Shown here: positions 1 to 12,218 of the stretch, one piece after another
Position numbering within the stretch: position 1 is the stretch's first letter
How the letters are laid out: each line of letters begins with the position of its first letter
DNA from: Marinobacterium_D sp050908845
Lineage (GTDB): Bacteria > Pseudomonadota > Gammaproteobacteria > Pseudomonadales > Balneatricaceae
NCBI RefSeq assembly: GCF_050908845.1
Contig: NZ_CP194171.1
Coordinates: forward strand, 434,001-498,000
Reading direction: 5' to 3'
Length of the DNA stretch: 64,000 nt
Notes under the pieces: generated by a model
Told to the model about the DNA's origin: nothing
The model's database searches: none
Seen by the model: the letters and a program-made list of their open reading frames with translations, nothing else
Translations under genes and position numbers: made by a program

Positions 1-2
1 AG

Positions 3-1403
3 AACGCCAAAGCGTTGATCGAAGGGATGCATTACGGCGAAGACGGTTATTTCTTCATCCTGGATGCCAAAGCCAGGGTTCTGGTTCACGGTGCAGACAG
101 CTCACTGGTCGGCACCTCGCTGGCACAGACCCGCACCACCGATGGCGTCCCGGTTTTCCAGCAGATGGCCGGTCTGCTGAACAGCAGTCAGCCCAATGCC
201 TTTTTCGAGTATGAGTGGCCCAGGAGCGGAGAACCCGAACCCCAGGCGAAGCTCAGCTATGCCAGCGCTGTTCCGGCCTGGGGCTGGGTCATCGCAACAG
301 GCCTGTATGTAGAGGATATTAACGATGCTTTTATCAACGATATTCTGCACGTTGTCGTTCAACTGCTGATCGTACTGGTGATTCTGGCTGCCGTGGCCTG
401 GCAGGTCGCGCGAGCGATCTGTGGTCCCCTCGATGTGGTGAGTCAGGTGATGGTCAAGGTGGCTGACGGCGATCTGACGGCACGTACCGGTCTCCAGAGC
501 CGGGATGAGCTGGGTCGGGTTGGCAAACAGATCGACAAGACACTGGAAGGATTCCAGGGGCTGATCCAGAGTATTGCCGCCAGCACCACTCAGCTGACAG
601 GTAGTGCTGTGGAGCTGGCTGCCAGCGCTGAAGAGACCAGTCGCTCGCTGGATCGTCAGGCGCAGGAGTCGGAGCTGCTCTCCACTGCAATGAATGAGAT
701 GGCGGCCAGTATTCATGAGGTCGCCCGCAGTGCCGGAGAAACGGCTACTGCCATCGATCACGCGGACCATGAGGCTGATGAGGGTAGCCACGATGTCGAT
801 GAAACGGTGGCCCGGATTCAGGAACTGGCCGGCGAGGTGCAGGAAGCAGCAAGTGTCATCCGACAGCTTCAGGGAGATACCGTACAGATCGGTGAAGTGC
901 TTGAGCAGATCGAGGCGATCTCCGAACAGACCAACCTGCTGGCACTCAACGCCGCCATCGAGGCCGCTCGTGCCGGCGAATCGGGTCGCGGCTTCGCGGT
1001 TGTGGCTGACGAAGTTCGGCAGCTGGCGCAGCGCACAAGGGCGTCCACCGAAGAGATTCGCGATATGAACGCGCGTCTTGGCAAGGTCGCGTCCCGTGCC
1101 GTGGAGGTGATGGACCGCTCCCGTGACCGCGCGAAGGAGAGTGTCGAAAAAGCGATGCTGGCCGGCCAGGAGCTCAAGCGCATTGTTGAAGATATGTCCT
1201 CTGTGCGCGACATGGGGCTGCAGGTGGCTTCCGCGGCAGAAGAGCAGAGCACGGTTTCTGAAGAGATGAACAACAACCTGCTCTCAATCACCCAGGCATC
1301 CGAAGCCACTGTGGCCGCTGCCAACAGCGTAGCCGCTCAGGGTGAACAGCTGCGTGGCCTGGCCGATGACCTTGAGCAGCAGATCTCCCGCTTCAAGGTC
1401 TGA
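3..1403 (+). CDS. methyl-accepting chemotaxis protein, 5' end outside the window
   Basis: This is a chemoreceptor that senses a ligand outside the membrane and controls the CheA kinase. The reading frame is open from base 3, so the true start lies upstream; an internal TTG at 15 is not the start. The visible part begins inside a single Cache-type sensor domain (motif GEDGYFFILD). A membrane segment follows at about residues 110-133 counted from base 15, then a HAMP linker and a long coiled-coil signalling domain. The conserved signalling tip is present (QTNLLALNAAIEAARAG followed by GRGFAVVADEVR). No C-terminal CheR/CheB pentapeptide is visible; the protein ends QISRFKV. The ligand cannot be predicted. 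Confidence 0.95.
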   Translation, partial: NAKALIEGMHYGEDGYFFILDAKARVLVHGADSSLVGTSLAQTRTTDGVPVFQQMAGLLNSSQPNAFFEYEWPRSGEPEPQAKLSYASAVPAWGWVIATGLYVEDINDAFINDILHVVVQLLIVLVILAAVAWQVARAICGPLDVVSQVMVKVADGDLTARTGLQSRDELGRVGKQIDKTLEGFQGLIQSIAASTTQLTGSAVELAASAEETSRSLDRQAQESELLSTAMNEMAASIHEVARSAGETATAIDHADHEADEGSHDVDETVARIQELAGEVQEAASVIRQLQGDTVQIGEVLEQIEAISEQTNLLALNAAIEAARAGESGRGFAVVADEVRQLAQRTRASTEEIRDMNARLGKVASRAVEVMDRSRDRAKESVEKAMLAGQELKRIVEDMSSVRDMGLQVASAAEEQSTVSEEMNNNLLSITQASEATVAAANSVAAQGEQLRGLADDLEQQISRFKV

Positions 1404-1415
1404 TTGGGTTTGAAA

Positions 1416-1440
1416 AACGCCCCGCGTATACTGGGGCGTT
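1416..1440 (+). terminator. hairpin after the chemoreceptor gene
   Basis: A perfect 8-bp stem (AACGCCCC / GGGGCGTT) encloses a 9-base loop 13 bases after the stop codon. It is followed by only a short T-poor stretch, so it may be a weak intrinsic terminator or an mRNA-stabilising hairpin. Confidence 0.6.
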
Positions 1441-1465
1441 CATTCACTTTCTCCATGGGCAGGCT

Positions 1466-2107
1466 ATGAAATTCCGCATCATTCCGGTGACTCCTTTCCA
1501 GCAGAACTGCACCCTGATCTGGTGTGAACAGACACTGGAGGCGGCCGTTATCGATCCCGGTGGTGATATCGAGCGCATTCAGGCTGTGATTGAGGAAGAA
1601 GGGGTCAAACTTACGCAGGTCCTGCTGACTCACGGACACCTGGATCATGTGGGTGGCACGGCGCCGTTGGCACGTGAGGCGGGTGTTCCCATCCTCGGGC
1701 CGCATAAAGAGGACGCTTTCTGGATCGATGGTCTGGATCAGCAGAGTGCCATGTTTGGCTTCGGCAAGGTTGAGGGCTTTACGCCGGATCGCTGGCTGGA
1801 CGAAGGCGACACCCTGACTGTAGGTAAGGAACAGCTGGAAGTGCTGTTCTGTCCGGGCCATACACCGGGCCACCTGGTGTTTTTCCACCGCAACAGTCAG
1901 CTGGCACAGGTGGGGGACGTGCTGTTCCAGGGCTCAATCGGGCGCACGGACTTTCCCCGAGGTGACCATGCCACGCTGATCCGGTCGATTCGCGAGAAGT
2001 TATTCCCGCTGGGCGATGAGGTTCGCTTTATTCCCGGTCATGGTCCCATGTCTACCTTTGGCGAAGAGCGCAGGACTAATCCGTTTGTGGCGGACCATCG
2101 GGGCTGA
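1466..2107 (+). CDS. ycbL: metallo-beta-lactamase fold hydrolase, YcbL / glyoxalase II-like
   Basis: The protein has 213 residues. It carries the metal-binding THGHLDH motif at residues 55-61, then PGHTPGH, GDVLFQGSIGRTD and the late PGHGP histidine, which is the full di-metal site order of the glyoxalase II group. It lacks the C-terminal substrate-binding domain of GloB, and its length matches the short YcbL type, which hydrolyses S-lactoylglutathione or related thioesters in the cytoplasm. The ATG follows GGCAGGCT, a modest ribosome-binding site. Its 3' end overlaps the convergent DUF502 gene by 32 bases. The exact substrate is not deducible. Confidence 0.88.
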   Translation: MKFRIIPVTPFQQNCTLIWCEQTLEAAVIDPGGDIERIQAVIEEEGVKLTQVLLTHGHLDHVGGTAPLAREAGVPILGPHKEDAFWIDGLDQQSAMFGFGKVEGFTPDRWLDEGDTLTVGKEQLEVLFCPGHTPGHLVFFHRNSQLAQVGDVLFQGSIGRTDFPRGDHATLIRSIREKLFPLGDEVRFIPGHGPMSTFGEERRTNPFVADHRG

Positions 2108-2723
2108 CAACACCGTTTTGCTTGCGCTCGCTGCTGGTGGACACGCCGCCGCTGACAATAAAGGTGGTGACCTGGCTGGCCTTGGCGTCTATAGGGGTTA
2201 TCCGGTCGGTAGGGACGATAATCAGGTTGCCGGCAAAGTTGTATGACTGGGGCAGGTAGACCGCCACATCATCGTTTAGTCCCAACAGGGACAGATCGTC
2301 CCGCGTAACAAAGCCCGCCACGCGGACCCCCGGGTCTGCGGTCAGCTGCACCAGCACCGGGCGGTCAAAACCGCGATGATCGCCCAGCAGCGCCTTAAAC
2401 AGGTCGCTGAGAGAGGTGTACAACAGGCGTACCAGCGGGATCCGCTGCAGTAGCTGGTCGAACCATTCCAGCATGAACCGACCCAGATACATGGAGGCCA
2501 GTATGCCGGTGGCGGTAATCAGACTGATCACCAGCAGAAAACCGAGTATGGAGGCGAGCCAGCCTGGCAGCTCCAGTCCGATCACTGATTCGAGAAAGTG
2601 ACCGATCATGGAAAATATCAGATCGTTGAGTGTGTGCGCGATCAGCCAGACCAGGTAGATGGTCAGAATAGCCGGCAGAAGTACCAAAAGTCCCTGGAAG
2701 AAAAAACGTATCAGCAACTTCAT
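2076..2723 (-). CDS. DUF502 family membrane protein
   Basis: This 215-residue protein has two hydrophobic segments (about residues 5-30 and 55-80) with the family hallmark of an N-terminal FFQGLLVLLPAILTIYLV stretch, a short periplasmic-size loop and a soluble C-terminal part ending in a polar tail. DUF502 proteins are widespread inner-membrane proteins without an established biochemical role. It starts 14 bases after the pfkA stop, so the two are probably cotranscribed. The start codon is preceded by GAGGCAAC, an acceptable ribosome-binding site. Confidence 0.85.
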   Translation of the reverse strand: MKLLIRFFFQGLLVLLPAILTIYLVWLIAHTLNDLIFSMIGHFLESVIGLELPGWLASILGFLLVISLITATGILASMYLGRFMLEWFDQLLQRIPLVRLLYTSLSDLFKALLGDHRGFDRPVLVQLTADPGVRVAGFVTRDDLSLLGLNDDVAVYLPQSYNFAGNLIIVPTDRITPIDAKASQVTTFIVSGGVSTSSERKQNGVVSPDGPPQTD

Positions 2724-2737
2724 TGTTGCCTCCTCTG

Positions 2738-3742
2738 TCAGCGGTGTACCTGCAGGGCAAGATCCAACAGGCTGGGCTCAAGCCCCTTGCGGAAGCGGAT
2801 GACATCCTCAAGAGGTACATCGACGATACTGCCATCCTTAACCCCAACCATAATATCGGAGTATCCGGCGCACAGGTAGCGAACCGCCATGGCGCCCATG
2901 CAGGTGGCAAGCACGCGGTCGTGACCGGTGGGGCTGCCGCCTCTCTGGATATGACCCAGTATGCAGACCCGGGGATCCTGGCCTCTCTCCTTCAACTGGG
3001 CGGCCAGGCGGGAGGTCAACCCGGGCTCGGGACCCTCGGCAACCACAATGATACCGCTGGAGCCGGTACCGGCACGTCGGCTTGTGGCCAGTTCCTCACT
3101 GATCGTTGCCACATCGAACGCCTGTTCCGGCACCAGAATCATCTCTGCGCCTGCCGCCATGCCGACATTAATCGCGATGGATCCGGAGGCCCGTCCCATC
3201 ACTTCGACCAGAAAATGACGCTCGTGAGAGGTGGCGGTATCGCGTATGCGGTCTATCGCCTCCAGTGCGGTATTAACCGCGGTGTCGAAGCCAATAGTGT
3301 CATCGGTGCCGAATATATCGTTATCGATGGTGCCCGGCAGGCCGATGACGGCGACGCCGGTTTCCTGCTCCAGCAGGTGAGCCCCGGTCAACGACCCGTC
3401 ACCTCCGATGACAACCAGGGCACCTATATTGCGTCGCTTCAATATTGCCGCAGCTGCCGCCCGCACCTCAGGGTCCTTGAAAGCGAGGCAGCGGTCGCTC
3501 TTCAGCATAGTGCCGCCGCGCTGAACAATATTGCTGACCGAGCCACTGGTGAGCGGATGTATATCGTCGGCAATCAGGCCACTGTAGCCCCGGTAAATTC
3601 CGTAGACATTGATCCCCAGGCCCAGCGCGGCACGCACAACACCGCGGACGGCGGGATTCATACCGGGCGCATCACCGCCACTGGTCATGATGGCGATCGA
3701 CTCGAAGCTTTTTTCCTGGCTCAGTTCCGGCAGCGTGTACAT
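2738..3742 (-). CDS. pfkA: ATP-dependent 6-phosphofructokinase
   Basis: It phosphorylates fructose 6-phosphate to fructose 1,6-bisphosphate in glycolysis. Visible motifs are the nucleotide loop GGDAPGMN at residues 22-29, GGDGS (the glycine after GGD is typical of ATP rather than pyrophosphate enzymes) and the catalytic PGTIDND. I choose the ATG at 3742 (334 aa) because AAGGAG lies 6 bases upstream; the frame stays open to 3802, but those extra 20 residues do not resemble the family. E. coli PfkA is 320 aa. Many related marine gammaproteobacteria and Pseudomonas lack Pfk and use the Entner-Doudoroff route, so its presence says something about central metabolism here. Confidence 0.95.
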   Translation of the reverse strand: MYTLPELSQEKSFESIAIMTSGGDAPGMNPAVRGVVRAALGLGINVYGIYRGYSGLIADDIHPLTSGSVSNIVQRGGTMLKSDRCLAFKDPEVRAAAAAILKRRNIGALVVIGGDGSLTGAHLLEQETGVAVIGLPGTIDNDIFGTDDTIGFDTAVNTALEAIDRIRDTATSHERHFLVEVMGRASGSIAINVGMAAGAEMILVPEQAFDVATISEELATSRRAGTGSSGIIVVAEGPEPGLTSRLAAQLKERGQDPRVCILGHIQRGGSPTGHDRVLATCMGAMAVRYLCAGYSDIMVGVKDGSIVDVPLEDVIRFRKGLEPSLLDLALQVHR

Positions 3743-3930
3743 CCTGCGCTCCTTCTGATCAACACGAATGAATGGGAGGTGCGGACCCACCCTATAATCC
3801 AAGTATGACAGGCGACCTGTCCAGTCGGTTTCCGGTGCCTGGGGTTGCGACCTTGGAGTACAGGCACTCCTCTCAGATCAGACAAAAACGCGCTGGTTTC
3901 AGGCTTCATAAAGTTTTTTCAAAAAGCCTG

Positions 3931-3958
3931 TTGACTCCCTCCGGCAGGTCTGTAGAAT
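3931..3958 (+). promoter_or_regulatory. rRNA promoter P1
   Basis: TTGACT at 3931-3936, a 16-bp spacer and TAGAAT at 3953-3958 are followed by a GC-rich discriminator (GCGCCTC), which is the signature of stringently controlled rRNA promoters. AT-rich sequence just upstream could act as an UP element. Confidence 0.8.
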
Positions 3959-4096
3959 GCGCCTCCTCGCTTGAGACGACACGCCCTTCGGGGTTGAGGA
4001 CGACCAAGCGAGGCGGTTTTCCAACCACTTGAATTTCTTATCTGTTTTCAGAAATTCGCCGGTTCGAAAGTCGCAGTGAAAAGCGAAAATAAACGC

Positions 4097-4124
4097 TTGA
4101 CACTGAACACGGAGGCGGTAAGAT
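4097..4124 (+). promoter_or_regulatory. rRNA promoter P2
   Basis: TTGACA at 4097-4102, a 16-bp spacer and TAAGAT at 4119-4124 are followed by ATGCGCCTCGCTTGAGACG. The same downstream block follows P1, so the two promoters appear to be duplicates. Confidence 0.8.
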
Positions 4125-4176
4125 ATGCGCCTCGCTTGAGACGGAACGCTTCGCTAAGAAGCAGCCTTTCAAGCCC

Positions 4177-4188
4177 GCTCTTTAACAA
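4177..4188 (+). promoter_or_regulatory. boxA antitermination site in the 16S leader
   Basis: GCTCTTTAACAA is identical to the core of the E. coli rrn boxA, the RNA site loaded by NusB-NusE to stop premature Rho termination. Confidence 0.9.
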
Positions 4189-4345
4189 GTCGATCAGGTA
4201 ATTCGTGTGGGCGCTTGTCGAGGTCTAAGCACATAAGCTTATATCTCAAGACAAGCAACCTATATGTGAATTCATTTAGCGTTGTTTATACCTTGAGCAG
4301 AACGGATTGGGGACATTCCTCCTCATGAAGTTCAATTAAACTTTT

Positions 4346-5885
<1,540 letters not shown>

Positions 5886-6100
5886 AACGATAGCTTGGCC
5901 TTGGCAAGCGTTCACACGAATTACCTGGTTGAAATGTTGAGAGAGCGTAACGGTAGTTCACTGGCCTTATCAGTGAATTGCTCGAGTAGCTTTGTGTTCT
6001 GATCGAGGCGTAGACTGAGTGAGTGAGGGAATGTACATGAGTACATGACCGAATGAGCGAGGGATGCAACGAAGAGCAGAGCGAAAAGATGCCGAGAAAT

Positions 6101-6176
<76 letters not shown>

Positions 6177-6177
<1 letters not shown>

Positions 6178-6258
6178 ATTTTGCGTCACTCTGCGTTAAA
6201 TCCCTCGTCGCATAGCAGGCTATGCTTCCTCCGGATTTGCCTTGATTGACACAAAATT
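6177..6258 (+). repeat. 82-bp imperfect palindrome between the spacer tRNAs
   Basis: The outer arms are AATTTTGCGTCA and TGACACAAAATT, the middle arms AAATCC and GGATTT, and the inner arms GCATAGC and GCTATGC. Together they form one long imperfect hairpin filling most of the 100-base gap between tRNA-Ile and tRNA-Ala. It could be a dispersed intergenic repeat or an RNA processing structure. Confidence 0.75.
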
Positions 6259-6277
6259 CAACGCGATTGACCTGAAT

Positions 6278-6353
6278 GGGGCTATAGCTCAGCTGGGAGA
6301 GCGCCTGCTTTGCACGCAGGAGGTCTGCGGTTCGATCCCGCATAGCTCCACCA
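6278..6353 (+). tRNA. tRNA-Ala (anticodon TGC)
   Basis: This 76-base gene with encoded CCA has the anticodon loop CTTTGCACG and matches the standard spacer tRNA-Ala. It is cotranscribed with the rRNAs. The following 237 bases to 23S contain a second boxA and no gene. Confidence 0.98.
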
Positions 6354-6477
6354 TTCATCCTGAATGGTAGAGACCTAAACAGAATACGCTTCACCAGATT
6401 GCCTGGTCATTAAAGCTCTTAGAGTTTTAAAACATACACTCGTCTGAGTTTATCTTTTAAAGCTTCATGCTTTAAAC

Positions 6478-6489
6478 GCTCTTTAACAA
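6478..6489 (+). promoter_or_regulatory. boxA site before 23S rRNA
   Basis: GCTCTTTAACAA repeats exactly the boxA core found before 16S, as in other rrn operons where antitermination is renewed in the spacer. Confidence 0.85.
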
Positions 6490-6590
6490 ATTGGATCTAA
6501 AAGATTGTCTTGTATTGTTTGATACAAGCGCCAACCGGCGAAATCGATCGTTACTATATATTCAAGTGATCAGACGCCTTCGGGTTATAT

Positions 6591-9478
<2,888 letters not shown>

Positions 9479-9618
9479 ATAACGCCAAAGGCGTTTGAGC
9501 ACGAATATATAGATCGTATCGCGGTTGTAGCTTGTAGCGAACGACAAGACATCAGATAGGAGATAAGCGAAAGCGGGTCTTCTACTAAAAGCTTTTAGAT
9601 CTCAGTTTGTTCCAGTTT

Positions 9619-9738
9619 TGCCTGGTGACAATAGAGACGTGGAACCACCTGATCCCATGCCGAACTCAGTCGTGAAACGCGTCATCGCCGATGGTAGTGT
9701 GGGGATTCCCCATGTGAGAGTAGGTCATCGCCAGGCAC
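9619..9738 (+). rRNA. rrf: 5S ribosomal RNA
   Basis: This is a 120-base gene from TGCCTGG to CCAGGCAC, whose ends pair. It contains the conserved blocks CCCATGCCGAACTCAG and CGCCGATGGTAGTGTGGGG. It is the last gene of the rRNA operon. Confidence 0.97.
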
Positions 9739-9750
9739 CTAATATGAAAT

Positions 9751-9782
9751 AACCCCGGTACCGAAAGGTATCGGGGTTTTTT
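9751..9782 (+). terminator. rRNA operon terminator
   Basis: A 12-bp stem (AACCCCGGTACC / GGTATCGGGGTT, one G-U pair) has a GAAA tetraloop and is followed by a T tract. It is a textbook intrinsic terminator 12 bases after 5S. Confidence 0.92.
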
Positions 9783-10382
9783 CGTATTGGGGTGGTGTGA
9801 ACTTCTGTGCACTACCAGGCCCATGTGACTAAGCCCTGTTCCGAAGGAACGGGCTTTGGACGCCGTCTGCGACGGCGCCCGCAGGGTCAGGCGCACTGCG
9901 CCTGATCATTGTAGGTCATACCCCCGCTACTTCCCGAGCTTGAGAGAAGCGCAGGCGCCGCAGGCGTCCGAAGGATCGCAAGCACCGCTTGCGACCTAAA
10001 GTAAGTCATCGCCCCCCAGCCAGAACGCCCAACCCCGCTAACGTATACCCGCAGTCTCCCCTGATTAAAGCGGCTCATACCAGCAGGCATACATGGCCTG
10101 AAGGTCCAGAACTAACGCTTCTGATCACTGTAGGTCAGCCCCACTCCACTGAAGTTCGCCGCAGCCTCAGACATCGCCAGACAGACCCTTACAGTAGAGA
10201 GGCCGAAGTGCCTCCTCGGTTTCAATCGGCAGCGCCAGGTTGAAATTAAGCTTCGGCATGGTCATTCGGCTGCTATCGATGCGATGACCGTCAATAGGTG
10301 TGATATAAGCGGGGAAGCGGATATGTACGGACCCTTGATCTTTAGGGGCCAGCAACGGAAACAAGCTCTGAACGACAGACAC
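9783..10382. repeat. gene-free gap filled with hairpins and short repeats
   Basis: I see no convincing gene in these 600 bases. Four hairpins are visible: AAGCCC-T-GTTCC paired with GGAACGGGCTT at 9831-9856, GCCGTC/GACGGC near 9862-9876, TCAGGCGC-ACT-GCGCCTGA at 9887-9905, and TCGCAAGC-ACC-GCTTGCGA at 9976-9994. The latter two are each followed by a related tail ending in GGTCAT or AGTCAT plus a run of C. The 17-mer CTGATCAYTGTAGGTCA occurs at 9902-9918 and 10121-10137. A 76-codon frame on the minus strand (10167-10397) has no support. Confidence 0.7.
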
Positions 10383-10410
10383 AAAAAAGGCCTGCATCTA
10401 GTGCAAGCCT
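10383..10410 (-). terminator. terminator after tRNA-Phe
   Basis: On the minus strand AGGCTTGCA and TGCAGGCCT pair around a CTAGA loop and are followed by TTTTTT, 10 bases past the tRNA 3' end. Confidence 0.85.
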
Positions 10411-10419
10411 CTTAAGTAG

Positions 10420-10495
10420 TGGTGCCCGGAGGCGGAATCGAACCACCGACACGGGGATTTTCAATCCCCTGCTCTACCGACTGAGCTATCCGGGC
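10420..10495 (-). tRNA. tRNA-Phe (anticodon GAA)
   Basis: This 76-base gene with encoded CCA has acceptor arms GCCCGGA and TCCGGGC and the anticodon loop ATTGAAAAT. No integrase lies beside it, so it is not the attachment site of the nearby island. Confidence 0.97.
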
Positions 10496-10543
10496 AATCG
10501 GTAAGCTATTCAACCACTTAGGTGATTCCGGGTCAAGTCCGAA

Positions 10544-11191
10544 TCAGCTTTTAATGCCAAACTCTTCGCGATATTGGCGAATAGCATCGAGCTGCTCGTG
10601 CATGTCGCCTTTCTCTTCCAGGAATTCGATCAGGTCATCGAGTGAGACGATGCTGATAACCGGCATGTTGTAGTCGCGCTCAACCTCCTGAATGGCGGAG
10701 AGTTCGCCTCGGCCTTTTTCCATGCGGTTAAGCGCAATGGCCACAGCTGCGGGGGTCGCTCCAGCCTGCTCGATGATCGCCATGACTTCTCGGATTGCAG
10801 TACCTGCGGTGATCACGTCGTCGATGATCATCACCCGTCCTTCCAGCGGGGCGCCCACCAGTGTTCCGCCTTCGCCATGATCCTTGGCTTCCTTACGGTT
10901 GAAAACATAAGGAACGTCGCGATCGTGGCCTATAGCCAGAGCGACAGTCGTTGCGGCTGCAAGGGGGATGCCTTTGTAAGCAGGACCAAGCATGACATCG
11001 AACTCTACGCCTGAGTCGACAATCGCCGCCGCGTAGAACTGTCCGAGTTTGGCCAGGGCTTTGCCGGTGTTAAACAGGCCCGCGTTGAAAAAATAGGGGC
11101 TCTTACGGCCTGACTTCAGCGTAAATTCACCAAATTTAAGCACCTCCTGCTCAATGGCAAATTCGATAAAGTCGCGCTGGTAGTCCTGCAT
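10544..11191 (-). CDS. pyrE: orotate phosphoribosyltransferase
   Basis: It transfers phosphoribose from PRPP to orotate in pyrimidine synthesis. The PRPP-binding motif VMIIDDVITAGTA is clear, as are the N-terminal FTLKSGRKSPYFFNAG and the flexible-loop FNRKEAKDHGEGG. I start it at the ATG at 11191 (215 aa; E. coli 213) because GGAGAGA lies about 5 bases upstream; the frame also allows TTG at 11218. It is divergent from crc, the arrangement found in Pseudomonas. Confidence 0.96.
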   Translation of the reverse strand: MQDYQRDFIEFAIEQEVLKFGEFTLKSGRKSPYFFNAGLFNTGKALAKLGQFYAAAIVDSGVEFDVMLGPAYKGIPLAAATTVALAIGHDRDVPYVFNRKEAKDHGEGGTLVGAPLEGRVMIIDDVITAGTAIREVMAIIEQAGATPAAVAIALNRMEKGRGELSAIQEVERDYNMPVISIVSLDDLIEFLEEKGDMHEQLDAIRQYREEFGIKS

Positions 11192-11386
11192 AGCTCTCTC
11201 CACTGGATCGGTTGGCAATTAGGGTCGCTAATCATACCTTGATTGAGCGTTAAGGGCTTCTCAAGGCCTGATTAACACGGCGAAATAACGGCTTAATCTC
11301 GGGAAAGATTTTAATTTTCCGGCCCTTACCGATACAATTATCCTCTTAAATTTCTGGATTCTCGCTGGTGTGAGGCACAACTGATT

Positions 11387-12160
11387 ATGCGCGTGATCAC
11401 ATTCAATACTCAGGGTATTGAACAGGCCGCTGACAAGGGCTTTTTTGACTGGATGGTAGCGCAGGACGCTGATGTCATCTGTCTGCAAAACCTGAAAGCG
11501 CGCGAGTATCAGCTTGATGGCGATCGCTATCATCCTGAGGGCTACCATGCTTACTTCTTCGATGCCTTCGAAGATGGCTACAGCGGCGTTGCGATCTACA
11601 CCCGTCATTTGCCCAAGGCGATTATGACGGGCCTCGGGTTTGAGCAGTGCGATTACCAGGGGCGCTTTATTCAGGCAGACTTCGACAAGGTCAGCGTATC
11701 GTCGATGACGATCCCGTCAGGCCTCAAGAGTGCCGAGGATCAGGCCGAGAAGCTGGCATACCTTGAGCACTTCAAAAACCACCTGAAGAAGACTTTGCGT
11801 AAGCGTCGTGATTTCATCTTCGCCGGTACGTTCAACATTGCACATAAAGCGGTGGATCTGAGCAACTGGTACGTCAACCAGAAGGTTTCGGGCTTCCTGG
11901 CAGAGGAACGTGCCTGGATGGATGAAGTGTTTGACGAAATGGGCTTCGTGGACGCTTTCCGCGAGGTGAACAAGGCGGAGCGCCAGTATACCTGGTGGCC
12001 CGACTACAACCGGGCCTGGACCCTGAACGAGGGTGCCCGTCTCGATTACCAGATGACCACGGCCAACCTGCGCAAAAGTATCAAATCTGCCCGCATCGAC
12101 CGGGATCAGCGTTTCTCGGAACACTGCCCGCTGATTATCGATTACGCCGTTGATCTCTGA
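11387..12160 (+). CDS. crc: Crc-type exonuclease III relative lacking catalytic residues
   Basis: This 257-residue endonuclease/exonuclease/phosphatase-fold protein keeps N7, but the metal-binding glutamate of exonuclease III (LQE) is N35 (LQNLK) and the catalytic aspartate of the GDFN motif is T148 (AGTFN). The late DH pair reads EH (FSEHCPL). Pseudomonas Crc, which works with Hfq in catabolite repression of translation, has comparable losses, similar length, shared blocks such as GFLA-ERAW and sits next to pyrE and rph. An inactive nuclease with Crc function is therefore the best call. Seen: the substitutions and synteny. Inferred: the regulatory role. Confidence 0.85.
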   Translation: MRVITFNTQGIEQAADKGFFDWMVAQDADVICLQNLKAREYQLDGDRYHPEGYHAYFFDAFEDGYSGVAIYTRHLPKAIMTGLGFEQCDYQGRFIQADFDKVSVSSMTIPSGLKSAEDQAEKLAYLEHFKNHLKKTLRKRRDFIFAGTFNIAHKAVDLSNWYVNQKVSGFLAEERAWMDEVFDEMGFVDAFREVNKAERQYTWWPDYNRAWTLNEGARLDYQMTTANLRKSIKSARIDRDQRFSEHCPLIIDYAVDL

Positions 12161-12173
12161 GACGAGCAGACAC

Positions 12174-12201
12174 TAAAAAGGAGCCATCGGCTCCTTTTTT
12201 A
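12174..12201. terminator. bidirectional terminator between crc and rph
   Basis: An 11-bp stem (AAAAAGGAGCC / GGCTCCTTTTT) with a 3-base loop ends in a T tract on both strands and lies between the two convergent genes. Confidence 0.9.
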
Positions 12202-12218
12202 ATCCTCGCGCCAGGCTT

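Larger units (their letters stand above)
3743..4345 (+). other. pfkA upstream region and rRNA operon leader
   Basis: There is no protein gene in this 600-base stretch. It holds the divergent promoter region of pfkA, two rRNA promoters and one boxA (listed separately). An AT-rich block at 3907-3928 just upstream of the first -35 element may be an UP element. Between the two promoters, CGCCTC-CGCTTG near 3960-3973 and CAAGCGAGGCGG near 4007-4018 can pair to form a long stem followed by TTTTCC. Confidence 0.7.

Noticed and set aside
10167..10397. 76-codon frame on the minus strand before tRNA-Phe
   Set aside because: No ribosome-binding site or recognisable family; it overlaps the tRNA-Phe terminator region and repeat-rich sequence.
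10420..10495. tRNA-Phe as the island attachment site
   Set aside because: No integrase or duplicated tRNA 3' end lies beside it; the duplicated sequence is the yicC tail instead.
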